Of a DNA stretch of 64,000 nucleotides, positions 6,182-15,904 are shown piece after piece; the stretch's first letter is position 1; each line of letters begins with the position of its first letter. Under the pieces are notes generated by a model. It was not told the DNA's origin and did not search any database. It saw nothing but the letters and a program-made list of their open reading frames with translations. The DNA is taken from the NCBI GenBank assembly GCA_022360175.1, contig JAKSDI010000215.1:1-64000 (forward strand), read 5' to 3'. The stretch comes from Chitinophagales bacterium (GTDB taxonomy: Bacteria; Bacteroidota; Bacteroidia; Chitinophagales; Saprospiraceae). The position numbers were made by a program, and so were the translations under genes.

Positions 6182-8995
6182 ATGAACCTTCGGTTTATTC
6201 TATGGATGCTATTGGTTTTTACAACCATTAGTGTACAATCACAGGTGATATATAGCGAACCTGCTTTTCCTACCTCTGAAGATGAAGTTACACTCTTTTT
6301 TGACGCCACTCAGGGTAATGGTGGGTTGGAGAATTGCAATTGTGACGTTTATCTTCATACAGGTGTTATTACCGATCAAAGTAGCAGTCCTTCAGATTGG
6401 AAATATGTTCCTACCACCTGGGGGCAAGCCAATGATGATTGGAAAATGATACCAGTAGCAGGAGAAAACAACCTGTACAGCTATACTTTTTCACCCTCCG
6501 TAAGAGGTTATTTTAATGTACCTATGTCTGAAGCTATAGAACAAATAGCATTTGTGTTTAGAGATGCTGCAGGCAATCAGACTGGAAGAAATGAGGATGG
6601 CAGCGATATATTTCTGGATCTTTATGATGGTACAGGTGGCTTTGCATCTGTTTTACAAAGCCCTACAGACAATGCCCTAATTGTAAGTACTGGCGAAAGC
6701 ATCACTGTTAGAGTAGCTGCCAGTGAAGCTTCTGAAATTACTTTGACAGACAATGGCATGCAACTGACCACTACTAATGGAACCCTACTAGATTATGAAC
6801 TCTCTGCTGGTGGCGAAGGAACTCATATTGTCAATATTACGGTAGATAATGGTTCAGAACAGCAGGAACATAGCTTTGCTTATGCCGTACCATTAGATAT
6901 TCCTGCATCTGATCCTCCAGCAGGTTTAGAACATGGTATAACTGTAGAAAATGGACAACTCAAATTAGCACTTTACGCTCCTAATAAGGCCAACATATTT
7001 GTCCTTGGTGATTTCAACAACTGGCTTCCCAATACAGATTATCAGATGACACCAAGTAATGAAGGTACCTGGTGGATTACAATAGATGGTATCGAAGAAG
7101 ATGAAACTTTTGCGTTTCAATATCTTGTAGATGGTGAACTCCGTATAGCTGATCCATATAGTACGCTTGTATTAGATCCTTTTAATGATTCCTATATTGG
7201 TGAAGAAGTATACCCTAATCTTCCTTCTTACCCAGAGAATGCAAGAGGCATCGCTAGTCTTGTACAACCTTCAGCAACGGAATACAACTGGCAAATCAAT
7301 AATTTTGAACGGCCTGAAAAAGAAAAACTAGTCATCTATGAATTACTAGTTCGAGATTTTCTGGAAAGCCATAGTTATACCGATTTGATTGATACCATTT
7401 CTTATCTGGCCAATCTTGGATACAATGCTATAGAGTTAATGCCTATCAATGAATTTGAAGGTAATATCAGTTGGGGGTACAATCCATCCTTCCATATGGC
7501 AACGGATAAATACTATGGTACCATCAGTGAATTTAAAAGATTGGTAGATATGTGCCACTCTTATGATATGGCTGTTATAGTAGATGTCGTATATAATCAT
7601 GCCTTTGGACAAAGCCCACTAGCTCAATTATACTGGGATTCAGCCAATAATCGCCCGGCAGCAGATAGTCCATGGTTTAACCAAACACCTACTCACCCAT
7701 TTAATGTAGGTAATGACTTCAATCACGAAAGCCCGCATACTCGTAATTATGTAAAACGTATGATCCGTTATTGGTTAGAAGAAATGCATATAGATGGCTA
7801 TCGCTTTGACTTGTCCAAAGGTTTCACTCAGACCAACAATCCTAATGATGTAGGAGCCTGGGGGCAATACGATGCTTCTCGGCTGGCTATACTGAAGGAT
7901 TATGCAGATGAAGTTTGGGCTGCTTCTCCAGGAGCCTATGTTATCATGGAGCATTTTGCAGATTGGCAGGAAGAGCTTGAAATGGCAGAATATGGTGAAG
8001 GTATGTTATTGTGGAATAATATGAATCACTCCTACCGAAATGCTGTACGAGGCAGCGGTGGTGGTTTTGATGGTACGGCTTATACCGAACGTGGTTGGGA
8101 TGTACCTGCTCTGGTAAGTTATATGGAAAGTCATGATGAAGAACGCATCCTTTACACAGCGCTCACAGAGGGCAACATTTCGGGCGATTATAATGTACAG
8201 GAATTGGAGACCGCGCTATCCCGTATGGAAGCTGCCAGTACTATTTTCTATAGCATCCCTGGTCCGAAAATGAGCTGGCAGTTTGGAGAAATGGGCTACG
8301 ATTACTCTATCAACTACTGTATTCAGGATGGATCAATTGATGAAGGTTGTCGTACAGGCCCCAAACCAATTCGTTGGGATTATTTACAAAATGAGGCTCG
8401 TGAGCACTTATTGGAAATAACTCGTCAACTGGCCTACATGAGAAAGGCATATGATGTTTTCCATACTGATAATTTTGTCGTAGAAACCAGTGGAACAGGT
8501 AAGAAAGTCCAATTATTTGGAGATGACTTTGATGTAGTTGCTCTTGCAAATCTTGGGATGAGTGCCACCCAAATATCACAAGCATTTCCGAGCACAGGCG
8601 AATGGTATGATATCTTTACAGGTGAAACAGTAACTGTTATCACTCCTAATCAACTCACTAATCTGGAAGCTGGTGAATACCATCTTTACACATCCGAACC
8701 CGTTGCTGTACCCGTTTATACAGAAGAAGCGGAGAAAAATAATGAGCTCTCATTAGACATTTATCCTAATCCGAGTAATGGTCAAATTCAAGTGAGTTAT
8801 GAGCTTCTGAAATCGACAGAAGTAAACATTGCAATATTTGACCTTCATGGAAAGATGTTTTACAATCAGAACCAAAGTAGACAGGCCCGTGGTTGGAATG
8901 CCAAGGAATTGCAATTGAAACTTCCTACTGGTACTTATGCCCTTAAGTTGACTGCTGATGATCAACAGGGGGTAAAGTTATTTGTAATAGAATAA
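6182..8995 (+). CDS. Secreted GH13 alpha-amylase-family glycosidase with T9SS sorting domain
   Basis: Starting at the inner ATG gives a 937-residue protein with a clean signal peptide (MNLRFILWMLLVFTTISVQS). Two beta-sandwich modules follow, the second of CBM48/E-set type (about 245-330, with VLGDFNNW). The GH13 barrel comes next: region I DVVYNH, nucleophile D543 in YRFDLSKGF, acid/base E590 in VIMEH, and D652 in ESHDEE. All three catalytic acids are present. A C-terminal beta-sandwich and a ~75-residue type A T9SS sorting domain (IYPNPSNG, LPTGTY) end it. It should hydrolyse or rearrange alpha-glucans at the cell surface or outside the cell. No susCD or other glucan genes are adjacent. The MITE lies 28 bp upstream. 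Amylase versus pullulanase specificity is not decided. Confidence 0.9.
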   Translation: MNLRFILWMLLVFTTISVQSQVIYSEPAFPTSEDEVTLFFDATQGNGGLENCNCDVYLHTGVITDQSSSPSDWKYVPTTWGQANDDWKMIPVAGENNLYSYTFSPSVRGYFNVPMSEAIEQIAFVFRDAAGNQTGRNEDGSDIFLDLYDGTGGFASVLQSPTDNALIVSTGESITVRVAASEASEITLTDNGMQLTTTNGTLLDYELSAGGEGTHIVNITVDNGSEQQEHSFAYAVPLDIPASDPPAGLEHGITVENGQLKLALYAPNKANIFVLGDFNNWLPNTDYQMTPSNEGTWWITIDGIEEDETFAFQYLVDGELRIADPYSTLVLDPFNDSYIGEEVYPNLPSYPENARGIASLVQPSATEYNWQINNFERPEKEKLVIYELLVRDFLESHSYTDLIDTISYLANLGYNAIELMPINEFEGNISWGYNPSFHMATDKYYGTISEFKRLVDMCHSYDMAVIVDVVYNHAFGQSPLAQLYWDSANNRPAADSPWFNQTPTHPFNVGNDFNHESPHTRNYVKRMIRYWLEEMHIDGYRFDLSKGFTQTNNPNDVGAWGQYDASRLAILKDYADEVWAASPGAYVIMEHFADWQEELEMAEYGEGMLLWNNMNHSYRNAVRGSGGGFDGTAYTERGWDVPALVSYMESHDEERILYTALTEGNISGDYNVQELETALSRMEAASTIFYSIPGPKMSWQFGEMGYDYSINYCIQDGSIDEGCRTGPKPIRWDYLQNEAREHLLEITRQLAYMRKAYDVFHTDNFVVETSGTGKKVQLFGDDFDVVALANLGMSATQISQAFPSTGEWYDIFTGETVTVITPNQLTNLEAGEYHLYTSEPVAVPVYTEEAEKNNELSLDIYPNPSNGQIQVSYELLKSTEVNIAIFDLHGKMFYNQNQSRQARGWNAKELQLKLPTGTYALKLTADDQQGVKLFVIE

Positions 8996-9318
8996 CATAA
9001 AGGGATCATTAAAACCGTAAATTATGGTGATTTTATCAGTATTTATATTGAGGTGGATACATTTTGATGACATTTTAACCATCCCCATAGTTTTTCGCTA
9101 AAGCTAAGGCCTCACGCGAAATTGTATACTATAAAAATGTCTCATCTCATCAAAATATTGATTATTTTCGCCACTAAAGCCTATACCTTGAACATCATGG
9201 TATCTGACTTTTAAAGGGCACAAACCAAATTATCGCCTGATCCTCAGTTTTCTATCAGGATCAGGCGATAATTTGGTTTGCATCCTTTTCTAACATGCTC
9301 TAAATTAAACAAACAACA
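8996..9318. other. Intergenic region between amylase and M48 protease
   Basis: No gene is seen in these 323 bases. The region ends in the perfect palindrome at 9221-9280; the rest is plain AT-rich sequence. Confidence 0.5.
9221..9280. repeat. Perfect 24-bp inverted repeat
   Basis: Bases 9221-9244 and 9257-9280 are exact reverse complements (24 of 24), separated by a 12-bp loop. The arms begin CAAACCAAATTATCGC. It lies 225 bp past the amylase stop and 38 bp before the M48 protease ATG. An RNA copy would form a very stable hairpin, so it may act as a terminator for the amylase gene, although only a weak T-rich stretch follows. A palindromic repeat family member is the alternative. Confidence 0.6.
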
Positions 9319-10689
9319 ATGTTACGTGCTTTTCTCTATCATCAATTGACTATATTATGTAGTTTAATTCATATTGCTGTAACAGCCCAGGTGGATTCAT
9401 CTCATCAGTTGCTAGAGGGAGATAATGTAAAAGGATTGGAAATTATAGAACACAAGCAACAGTACTGGACAAATAGTCTAGATAAATCGCAGTCCGTCCT
9501 CAAAGAAGCTTACAATAACCGTTATGAATACCTGACATTTGGCTTTAATAAGCACCATTTCCTATATGGTTCATCTATTCAACCTTATCTCGACAGTATA
9601 TTATTAAATATATGTTCCTACAATAAAGACATACCCTGTGAAGATATAGTAATCATCCCCACCCGATATGCAACGCCCAATGCGGTAAGTATGGGCGATG
9701 GGACGATATTAATCCATGTAGGATTGCTTAATCGTCTACAAAACGAAAGTCAATTAGCATGGATTTTATGCCATGAAGTTGCCCATTATACTTTATCACA
9801 CCTTGAAAAATCTATCTCTCAATATGTGGCATCTACCAAAGATCGAACCTTAAAAAAAGATGTCAGGCGTTCTTTCCGAAAAGGGCAATATCAAAAAGCA
9901 ATGGGCATTCTGCAAAAAACGCTCTATGACCAGCGCCGGCATAACAGAATACAGGAGCTGGAAGCAGATTCGTTGGGAATGGTATATTTCACCCGTACTC
10001 CCTACCAGCTAAAACAAGGAATCGAATGCTTAAAATTATTCCAGCACATAGATGAAGAAAAGCATCAAAATCCTATTAATTTAAAAGAAATATTCAGTTC
10101 GAAACAGTACCCTTTTAAGGAAAGGTGGTTGCAAGAAGAAACCATTATGTTTAACGGCACTACTTTTACCGAAGAAACACCTTATTTCAATCAGGATTCA
10201 CTGCGTACTCACCCTGCCTGTACAGAAAGAATTGATAGCCTGTCTCTTCATTTTCAAAATCAACTAGCAACTACTGCAGGACAAGTTTTTCTGCAGGATT
10301 CCATTAGTTTTCATCAATGGGTATACCAGTCTGAATTTGAGTTGATCGAAGGGCTATATCAATTTGAAAATACAGCCTATGCCTTATATCAATGTTTGCA
10401 GTTGCTAGAAGTATATCCTAAAAGCGTTTACCTGCATACTATGGTTGGGAAATGTTTGCTTCAAATTCACGAAGGTATGCAAACTCACGAACTGGAGAAC
10501 CTAGTTCCTCTGCCTAAAAAAGAGTTTGATGAAAGCTTTAGGCAACTATGTGCATTTATGCATCAACTCCGCCCCAGGGAATTGGCAGCCATTAGCTACT
10601 ATTACATGGAACAAAAAAAAGAGCAGTACAGCCACAATGAAAATTTCAAAACCATTCTGAAAGAATGCCTGCATATCTATAAAAAATAA
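9319..10689 (+). CDS. M48-family metalloprotease, exported
   Basis: The 456-residue protein begins with a signal peptide ending near TAQ. It carries the zinc motif H152-E153-VA-H156 (LCHEVAHYTLSH) and the downstream ELEAD glutamate, about 60 residues on, which is the third zinc ligand in peptidase family M48. The region before it (ATPNAVSMGDGTILIHVGLL) is typical of M48 catalytic domains. The C-terminal ~200 residues are helical, possibly TPR-like, without a clear family. Family members degrade misfolded envelope proteins; here the location should be periplasm or outer membrane. The gene is followed 46 bp later by another exported-protein gene in the same direction and may be co-transcribed with it. 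Confidence 0.85.
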   Translation: MLRAFLYHQLTILCSLIHIAVTAQVDSSHQLLEGDNVKGLEIIEHKQQYWTNSLDKSQSVLKEAYNNRYEYLTFGFNKHHFLYGSSIQPYLDSILLNICSYNKDIPCEDIVIIPTRYATPNAVSMGDGTILIHVGLLNRLQNESQLAWILCHEVAHYTLSHLEKSISQYVASTKDRTLKKDVRRSFRKGQYQKAMGILQKTLYDQRRHNRIQELEADSLGMVYFTRTPYQLKQGIECLKLFQHIDEEKHQNPINLKEIFSSKQYPFKERWLQEETIMFNGTTFTEETPYFNQDSLRTHPACTERIDSLSLHFQNQLATTAGQVFLQDSISFHQWVYQSEFELIEGLYQFENTAYALYQCLQLLEVYPKSVYLHTMVGKCLLQIHEGMQTHELENLVPLPKKEFDESFRQLCAFMHQLRPRELAAISYYYMEQKKEQYSHNENFKTILKECLHIYKK

Positions 10690-10735
10690 AATCTCTCAAT
10701 TAATATTAAATACTTAACAGTAAAAACCAATAATT

Positions 10736-12310
10736 ATGGTTCATTTAGAAGCGCTTTTAAAAACTACTTTCACTGTAGTTTTTATATTTCTCCTTGCTAT
10801 TAGCAATTCCTTTAGTCAAAAAAATTCCTTTTCTGACATTTTAAATGCCAACCTGAGGAGTTTTGGCCCCATTTACGAAAAAAACAATGTAACAGGTTAT
10901 TATTTTTTTTATGAAGAGAAAAAAGGAAAATCCAAAGACAAAAAGTTCACTATTTCCATTCTGGATCAAAACCTGAGTAATGTAGGTCAAAAAACGATCG
11001 AAGGATCATATTCCACACAACTGGAAGAAGGTACTTACAATGGTGATTTGCTGGCATTTAGAGTCGCCGAACACAATAAGAAAAAATATAAACTTCATCT
11101 GTTAGACAAAAATGGAACGGAAGTAGGAAAAAGGGAATTGAATTATGGAACATTTGATGAACCGCGTTATCAGGAACAAATGGGAATGATAGGCCTGAAT
11201 GAACAGAAGCTGATCCCTGTTGCTGGAAAAGGGTTCCTCTATTACTCTCTTGATACTTACAAAGGTATCATGAGTAAACAGTACTATACCATTACTTTTA
11301 TTCCTAACAACAATAGCGACGAACAGACATGGGAATACTCTACTCCTAAGTCCAGTGAGGATTATGAGATCGCGGGTTATCTAGCATCCAGTGAGGATAT
11401 CCTCCTTAGCACTATTGTAAAGAAAAGAAAACTAATGAGTAAAAAGGTTGAGTACTTTGTAATGGGTACCGACATTAATACCGGAGAAAAACTTTTTGAA
11501 AAGAAACTTAAAAGCTCCAAATATGAACTGCTAATCACCAATGCACAAGTAGGAAAAGAAAACATTAAATTTTTTGGACAATACTACCCAAAGGATAGTA
11601 AAGTAATAAAAGAAGCCAGCCTGGGATTATGTACTTTTACAATGGAGATGGATGGCACTACTAATGACTATAAATACCTTTCCTGGACAAAAGATTTCAA
11701 AAGGCTATTGCCTACTAATAAAAAAGGTAAAATCAACGATGTAGGTTATCTATACTTCCATTCTTTCGTAAAAACATCCAGTGGGGATATTTTTGCAATA
11801 GCTGAAAACTATCGTAAAACGATTAGTGCAGGAGGAACGACCTTGCAAGTACTTTCTGGCGGAAAGTCTGGATCAAGTGCTTCGAAAGTTGTAGTTGAGG
11901 ATTTATATGTACTTGAATTTAGTTCTGATTTCGAAATCAAAAACATGAAAATTATAGAGAAAAGCAAACACGATGTGTACCTTCCTCCAGGTGCCTCCTT
12001 CTATGGCCCGCAGGTGCTGTCTTTAATTGTACAAAGCTATAACGGTTTTGATTATGTATTTACTCAACAAGAAGATGACTTATTCTCTGTTGGTTATGTA
12101 GATTTTGAAGTTCGTAAAAAGGCAAAAAATGGGCTAGTCTATGGAGCTGTTAATTATCTAGATGGAGAATTAACAACCGATAAAATTGACTTGTCTACAG
12201 ATGCAACCGAATTACGTGTTCTGCCAGCTAAAACTGGTTATATTGCAATATGGGAATACTTCAGAAAAGATAAAAAAATGGATATTCATCTGGAACGCAT
12301 CAATTTTTAG
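10736..12310 (+). CDS. Exported protein of unknown function, 524 residues
   Basis: I do not recognise the family. The N-terminus holds a hydrophobic segment (FTVVFIFLLAISNSF) ending before SQK, a plausible signal peptide. The mature part is rich in Lys, Tyr and short beta-type segments (KKFTISILDQNL, KYKLHLLDKNGTEVG, IFAIAENYRK), repeated at 40-50 residue spacing in a way that suggests a beta-propeller. There is no T9SS domain, lipobox or visible catalytic motif. It follows the M48 protease gene by 46 bp and is probably co-expressed with it. A periplasmic location is inferred from the signal peptide alone. Confidence 0.7.
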   Translation: MVHLEALLKTTFTVVFIFLLAISNSFSQKNSFSDILNANLRSFGPIYEKNNVTGYYFFYEEKKGKSKDKKFTISILDQNLSNVGQKTIEGSYSTQLEEGTYNGDLLAFRVAEHNKKKYKLHLLDKNGTEVGKRELNYGTFDEPRYQEQMGMIGLNEQKLIPVAGKGFLYYSLDTYKGIMSKQYYTITFIPNNNSDEQTWEYSTPKSSEDYEIAGYLASSEDILLSTIVKKRKLMSKKVEYFVMGTDINTGEKLFEKKLKSSKYELLITNAQVGKENIKFFGQYYPKDSKVIKEASLGLCTFTMEMDGTTNDYKYLSWTKDFKRLLPTNKKGKINDVGYLYFHSFVKTSSGDIFAIAENYRKTISAGGTTLQVLSGGKSGSSASKVVVEDLYVLEFSSDFEIKNMKIIEKSKHDVYLPPGASFYGPQVLSLIVQSYNGFDYVFTQQEDDLFSVGYVDFEVRKKAKNGLVYGAVNYLDGELTTDKIDLSTDATELRVLPAKTGYIAIWEYFRKDKKMDIHLERINF

Positions 12311-12683
12311 TAATGAGATTGTTTATGATGCATAGATAATATTTTCATATTTCTTGAGTAGATAGATATAAATTCTATATATCTATACCTTTATACCAGG
12401 CATACATTTCCTATGTCTGACCTACTTAACAGGCAAGAAACTGTTCATTTTATCAAGTATTACGCTAATAAACGACATTTTTAATCGGGCGGAAAAGCAT
12501 CTTTTTCGCCCTTCTTCTATCTTTTATCTATGAAAAGTACTGGTTTATAGAATTATTTTAAGCCAGCAACTATTTATTCCCATCTTCGGGAATAGTACAA
12601 AACAGTTGCTTCATCATCATCATAAAACGTATTGGTATAAAATATACCAGTATGCTATTATTCCACGAATAACTGAAAACATT
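12311..12683. other. Intergenic region before the AraC regulator
   Basis: The region holds an inverted repeat ATAGATATA/TATATCTAT (12362-12370 and 12378-12386) and a terminator-like hairpin (12487-12511). An extended reading frame for the AraC gene enters at 12606, but its first 26 codons look non-genic. Confidence 0.5.
12487..12517 (+). terminator. Terminator-like hairpin
   Basis: An 11-bp stem (12487-12497 with 12501-12511, GGGCG...CGCCC plus an A/T-rich inner part and one G-T pair) closes a 3-base loop and is followed by TTCTTCTATCTTTT. It lies about 180 bp after the preceding gene. It is reasonable as a plus-strand terminator, but the T-run is imperfect. Confidence 0.45.
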
Positions 12684-13652
12684 ATGACGGTGGCGACAGC
12701 AAACAGGCACGTACTTCACATGTCTGAGCAACTCAATCAGGTAGAGCTCAATTTTAACAATACCATCATCCATTCCCGCTTACAGCAGTTTGATAAAAAG
12801 GTAAAAGATTCCGGCCTGTCCATCAAGCTCGGTTATAAAGGAGAAGAAGATTACTATTTTGAAGATCGAAAACTGAGTATTGGCCCTGGGCGTTATCTCA
12901 TTGTCAACCGGCATACCAAATTTGAGTGCTATTTAAATGCTCAAAAGCCAGTGGAAGCTTTCTGCCTATACCTGAGTAAATCGATCATATTAGAAACCGC
13001 TCATACATTGCAATCATCTCACCGTGATCTTCTTGAAAATTTCTGGGATCCTACCAACCAGGAACCTCGCTTTTTGGAGAAAGTATACAGAACAGATGAA
13101 AATGAGCTAGGCAGGTATCTCGAGCAAATCCGCCCTGCTTTAGAGCGCAATCAGTTACTAGACCTCAATGCTTTTTTCCATACCTTGGCAGAAAAGTTAA
13201 TCCTCAGCCAGGGAGTTATCAATCAGCAGATAGAAAATATCAGCTCTTCACGCAGGTCTACACGGGAAGAACTATACCGCCGTTTATGCATTGCCCGTCA
13301 ATATATTTTAGACAACTATTACAAGGATATACAATTGGAAGAACTGGCTAAGGAAGCGATGCTTTCAAAGTTTCACTTGCTCCGTTCCTATCGCGAAGCT
13401 TTTGGAGTGACTCCTTATCGTCAGGTGCTAAACCTGCGTTTAAAAAGATCATTGCAATTACTACAGGAAGGACATACACTGGAAGATATTGCCTTATCAC
13501 TGGGCTTTTCTGACCGACGCTCCTTTACCAAAGCTTTTAAGAAAGTATTTGGCTGTGCCCCTTCAGTAAAGAGAGCTGCTTTTGTTAAGCAAAATAATGT
13601 AAGGGTAATTCAAAACCAGGAAGCACATCTTCACCAGAGAGTGTGCTGGTAA
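12684..13652 (+). CDS. AraC-family transcriptional regulator
   Basis: The protein (322 residues from the ATG at 12684) ends in a double helix-turn-helix AraC domain of about 100 residues: one HTH around LEELAKEAMLSKFHLLRSYREAFG and the second around LEDIALSLGFSDRRSFTKAFKKVFG, with the conserved PYRQVLNLRLKRSLQLL linker. The N-terminal ~200 residues resemble a cupin-like ligand domain but no ligand is evident. I preferred 12684 over 12606 because the earlier codons encode an unlikely His-rich leader. The next plus-strand gene is an S9 peptidase about 260 bp on; no metabolic target is adjacent. Its 3' end overlaps an antisense gene remnant. Confidence 0.88.
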   Translation: MTVATANRHVLHMSEQLNQVELNFNNTIIHSRLQQFDKKVKDSGLSIKLGYKGEEDYYFEDRKLSIGPGRYLIVNRHTKFECYLNAQKPVEAFCLYLSKSIILETAHTLQSSHRDLLENFWDPTNQEPRFLEKVYRTDENELGRYLEQIRPALERNQLLDLNAFFHTLAEKLILSQGVINQQIENISSSRRSTREELYRRLCIARQYILDNYYKDIQLEELAKEAMLSKFHLLRSYREAFGVTPYRQVLNLRLKRSLQLLQEGHTLEDIALSLGFSDRRSFTKAFKKVFGCAPSVKRAAFVKQNNVRVIQNQEAHLHQRVCW

Positions 13653-13836
13653 AAGAATCTACTAAAAAAATCGTACCATTTGATCTATAAATAAATACAT
13701 TTTCATCGAGCAGGTCAATTAACCAGGCCAGGCGAGTACCACTTTCGATGTATTCCAGCATCTTATTTTTAAGGCTATTGATATTATCACTATGAGATCG
13801 AAGTTCTACCACAAAATTCGTAGAACATATCCTTCC
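13585..13836 (-). pseudogene. 3' fragment of a Uma2-family (DUF820) nuclease gene
   Basis: The 75 codons from the GTG at 13812, plus a few upstream in frame, match the C-terminal half of Uma2 proteins: FVVELRSHSD, then KNKMLEYIESGTRLAWLIDL, an IYRSNG strand and the terminal LSGEDVLPGFELPL. The N-terminal half is missing, and the position I expect to be the catalytic Asp (usually PDFVVE) is Asn. It overlaps the 3' end of the AraC gene by 68 bp in antisense. It is best read as a decayed gene. Confidence 0.65.
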
Positions 13837-13915
13837 TGAATTGATCTATTCTTAGCTTTACAATATCCATGCATTATTACTTTCTATTTGAACCTTAAAT
13901 AATAACAAAATCTCA

Positions 13916-15904
13916 ATGAAGAAAGGTTTTCTACTCGCCCTTGTTTTCACTATAGCACTAGCGCAGCCTATTCTTTCCCAAACTGCAACAGGTTTGATTC
14001 CCCGGCAAGTACTATTTGAAGCTTCGAAAGATGAATATCGTATCCGGCTTTCGCCAAATGGAGAACGGATTTACTATCAAAAACGCTCCGATCAGGAAGG
14101 CCGTATCTTTTATCGTGATACTCAACGCCCTGGCAAAGAATCATTTCTAAAATTTGAGGGAGCTTTAATTAACTGGCAGCTTAATCCCTTAGGAGATATT
14201 ATTGCCCTTACGGGAAACCCTACACAGAAGCTAGTGATCTGGAGAACCAAAGGCGATAGCCTTCAAAATATCCCGTTCCTAACTTTTGACCGACTCAATA
14301 TACTGGCTATTTCACCCCGCCATCCCGAAATATTATTGGCTTCTATCATTAGCGAAACTGATAGTTTAAGTGGGATATACAAAATAAGAACAGACCGTAC
14401 CGCCTGGGAAAAAATAAGCGATCCACTACCCTATCAAAAAGTATATTATGATCAGGAATTGCGTGCCAAAGCAGCTCGGCATACTAATGACATGGGAGGC
14501 TTCTCTATCCTTAGAAACGATGGCAATAAATGGCATGAATGCCTGCGTTTCCCCTTTGATGAGTCCCAATTTATAGGGGGCTTTCAGGATGTGATCTCCG
14601 TCAGTGCAGATGGGCATACGATCTATGCTACAGACAATAGCCAAACAGATAAAACAGTACTAAAAGCGATCAGTACAGAAACTGGCGCATCTAAACTGAT
14701 AGTAGCAGATGGCAAAGCAGATATTTTACCTTTCGGAGCGATGGTAGATACAGCAGGGCGGCCACAAATGGTATTTAGTGTTTTTGGAAAAGCCCGGCGT
14801 TATTTTCCTGATCCCTCCATTCAATCAGATTTCGAATATGTGGACCAGCTCTTAAGCGGAAATGCCAGTTTTGCAGAAGCATCAACCGATAATCGAAAAT
14901 GGCTGGTACGAAAGCTTAATGGTGGCCCTACTACCTTTTTCCTATTTGATAGAGATCGTCGTAAACTCACTCGATTGTTTAGTGACCTCACTGACTTAAA
15001 AAATTATCCCGTAGCAGATCGACAGACCTATACTGTCCCCACCAGAGATGGCTACGAAGTGCCCATACAAGTCTATCTCCCCCCCGGCTCAGATGCAGAT
15101 GGAGATGGCATTCCCCAGAAAGCATTACCTACTATTCTGTACGTACATGGTGGTCCCTGGGTAGGTGTAGTGCACTGGAATCAATGGTTTCATACCCGCA
15201 ATTTTCAATTATTGACAAACAGGGGTTATGCGGTGATCAATGTAGAGTTTAGGGGAAGTACTGGTTTGGGAAAACATTTCGTTGACCTCGGCAACTTACA
15301 ATGGGGAGATAATATGCTAAATGATAAACTAGACATAGCAGAATGGGCTGTAAATATGGGCATTGCTGATGATAATAAAATGGCTATTTGGGGTTGGTCT
15401 TATGGAGGATATGCCACTGGAGCAGCACTTTCTTTTTCTCCTGAAACTTTTGCTTGTGGTATCGCCATGTATGCTCCTATGGATTTGGATGCATTCTCTC
15501 GCATTCCATTTACTGATAGCGAATTATGGCGCAACAGAGTAGGTAATCCTTTCACAGAAGAAGGAAGTATTCAATTAAAAAGACAATCACCACAATATCA
15601 TATAGACAGTATACAAAAGCCCTTACTTCTGACTACCGGTAGTAAAGATGATCGCGTTCCTCAAAAACAGATGGATGATTTCGCGAAAGCACTGGAAAAA
15701 GCAGAAAAGGAGGTCGTTTACTTTTACTATCCGGAGGAAGGGCATGACTATAGAGAACCTGGCAGCTGGATTTCTTTTTGGGCTGTAGCCGAACAATTCC
15801 TCCATGAATATCTCGGTGGCCGTTATCAAACGGTAGGCAATGATCTTGAAAAAGGTAACTTTAAAATTCGTTATGGCAAAGACTACATTAGCACTCTGGA
15901 TTAG
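13916..15904 (+). CDS. Secreted S9-family prolyl-oligopeptidase-like peptidase
   Basis: The 662-residue protein has a signal peptide ending near LSQ (residue 22), a seven-bladed-propeller-type N-terminal region (about 40-370) and a C-terminal alpha/beta hydrolase. The catalytic triad is visible: S495 in GWSYGG, D578 or D579 in GSKDDRVP and H610 in EEGHDY. The oxyanion region YVHGGPW is present. Family members cleave short peptides, often after Pro or Ala. The stop codon lies 32 bases inside the next gene, a lipoprotein with an HExxH motif, so the two are translationally coupled and may act together in periplasmic peptide breakdown. Confidence 0.9.
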   Translation: MKKGFLLALVFTIALAQPILSQTATGLIPRQVLFEASKDEYRIRLSPNGERIYYQKRSDQEGRIFYRDTQRPGKESFLKFEGALINWQLNPLGDIIALTGNPTQKLVIWRTKGDSLQNIPFLTFDRLNILAISPRHPEILLASIISETDSLSGIYKIRTDRTAWEKISDPLPYQKVYYDQELRAKAARHTNDMGGFSILRNDGNKWHECLRFPFDESQFIGGFQDVISVSADGHTIYATDNSQTDKTVLKAISTETGASKLIVADGKADILPFGAMVDTAGRPQMVFSVFGKARRYFPDPSIQSDFEYVDQLLSGNASFAEASTDNRKWLVRKLNGGPTTFFLFDRDRRKLTRLFSDLTDLKNYPVADRQTYTVPTRDGYEVPIQVYLPPGSDADGDGIPQKALPTILYVHGGPWVGVVHWNQWFHTRNFQLLTNRGYAVINVEFRGSTGLGKHFVDLGNLQWGDNMLNDKLDIAEWAVNMGIADDNKMAIWGWSYGGYATGAALSFSPETFACGIAMYAPMDLDAFSRIPFTDSELWRNRVGNPFTEEGSIQLKRQSPQYHIDSIQKPLLLTTGSKDDRVPQKQMDDFAKALEKAEKEVVYFYYPEEGHDYREPGSWISFWAVAEQFLHEYLGGRYQTVGNDLEKGNFKIRYGKDYISTLD

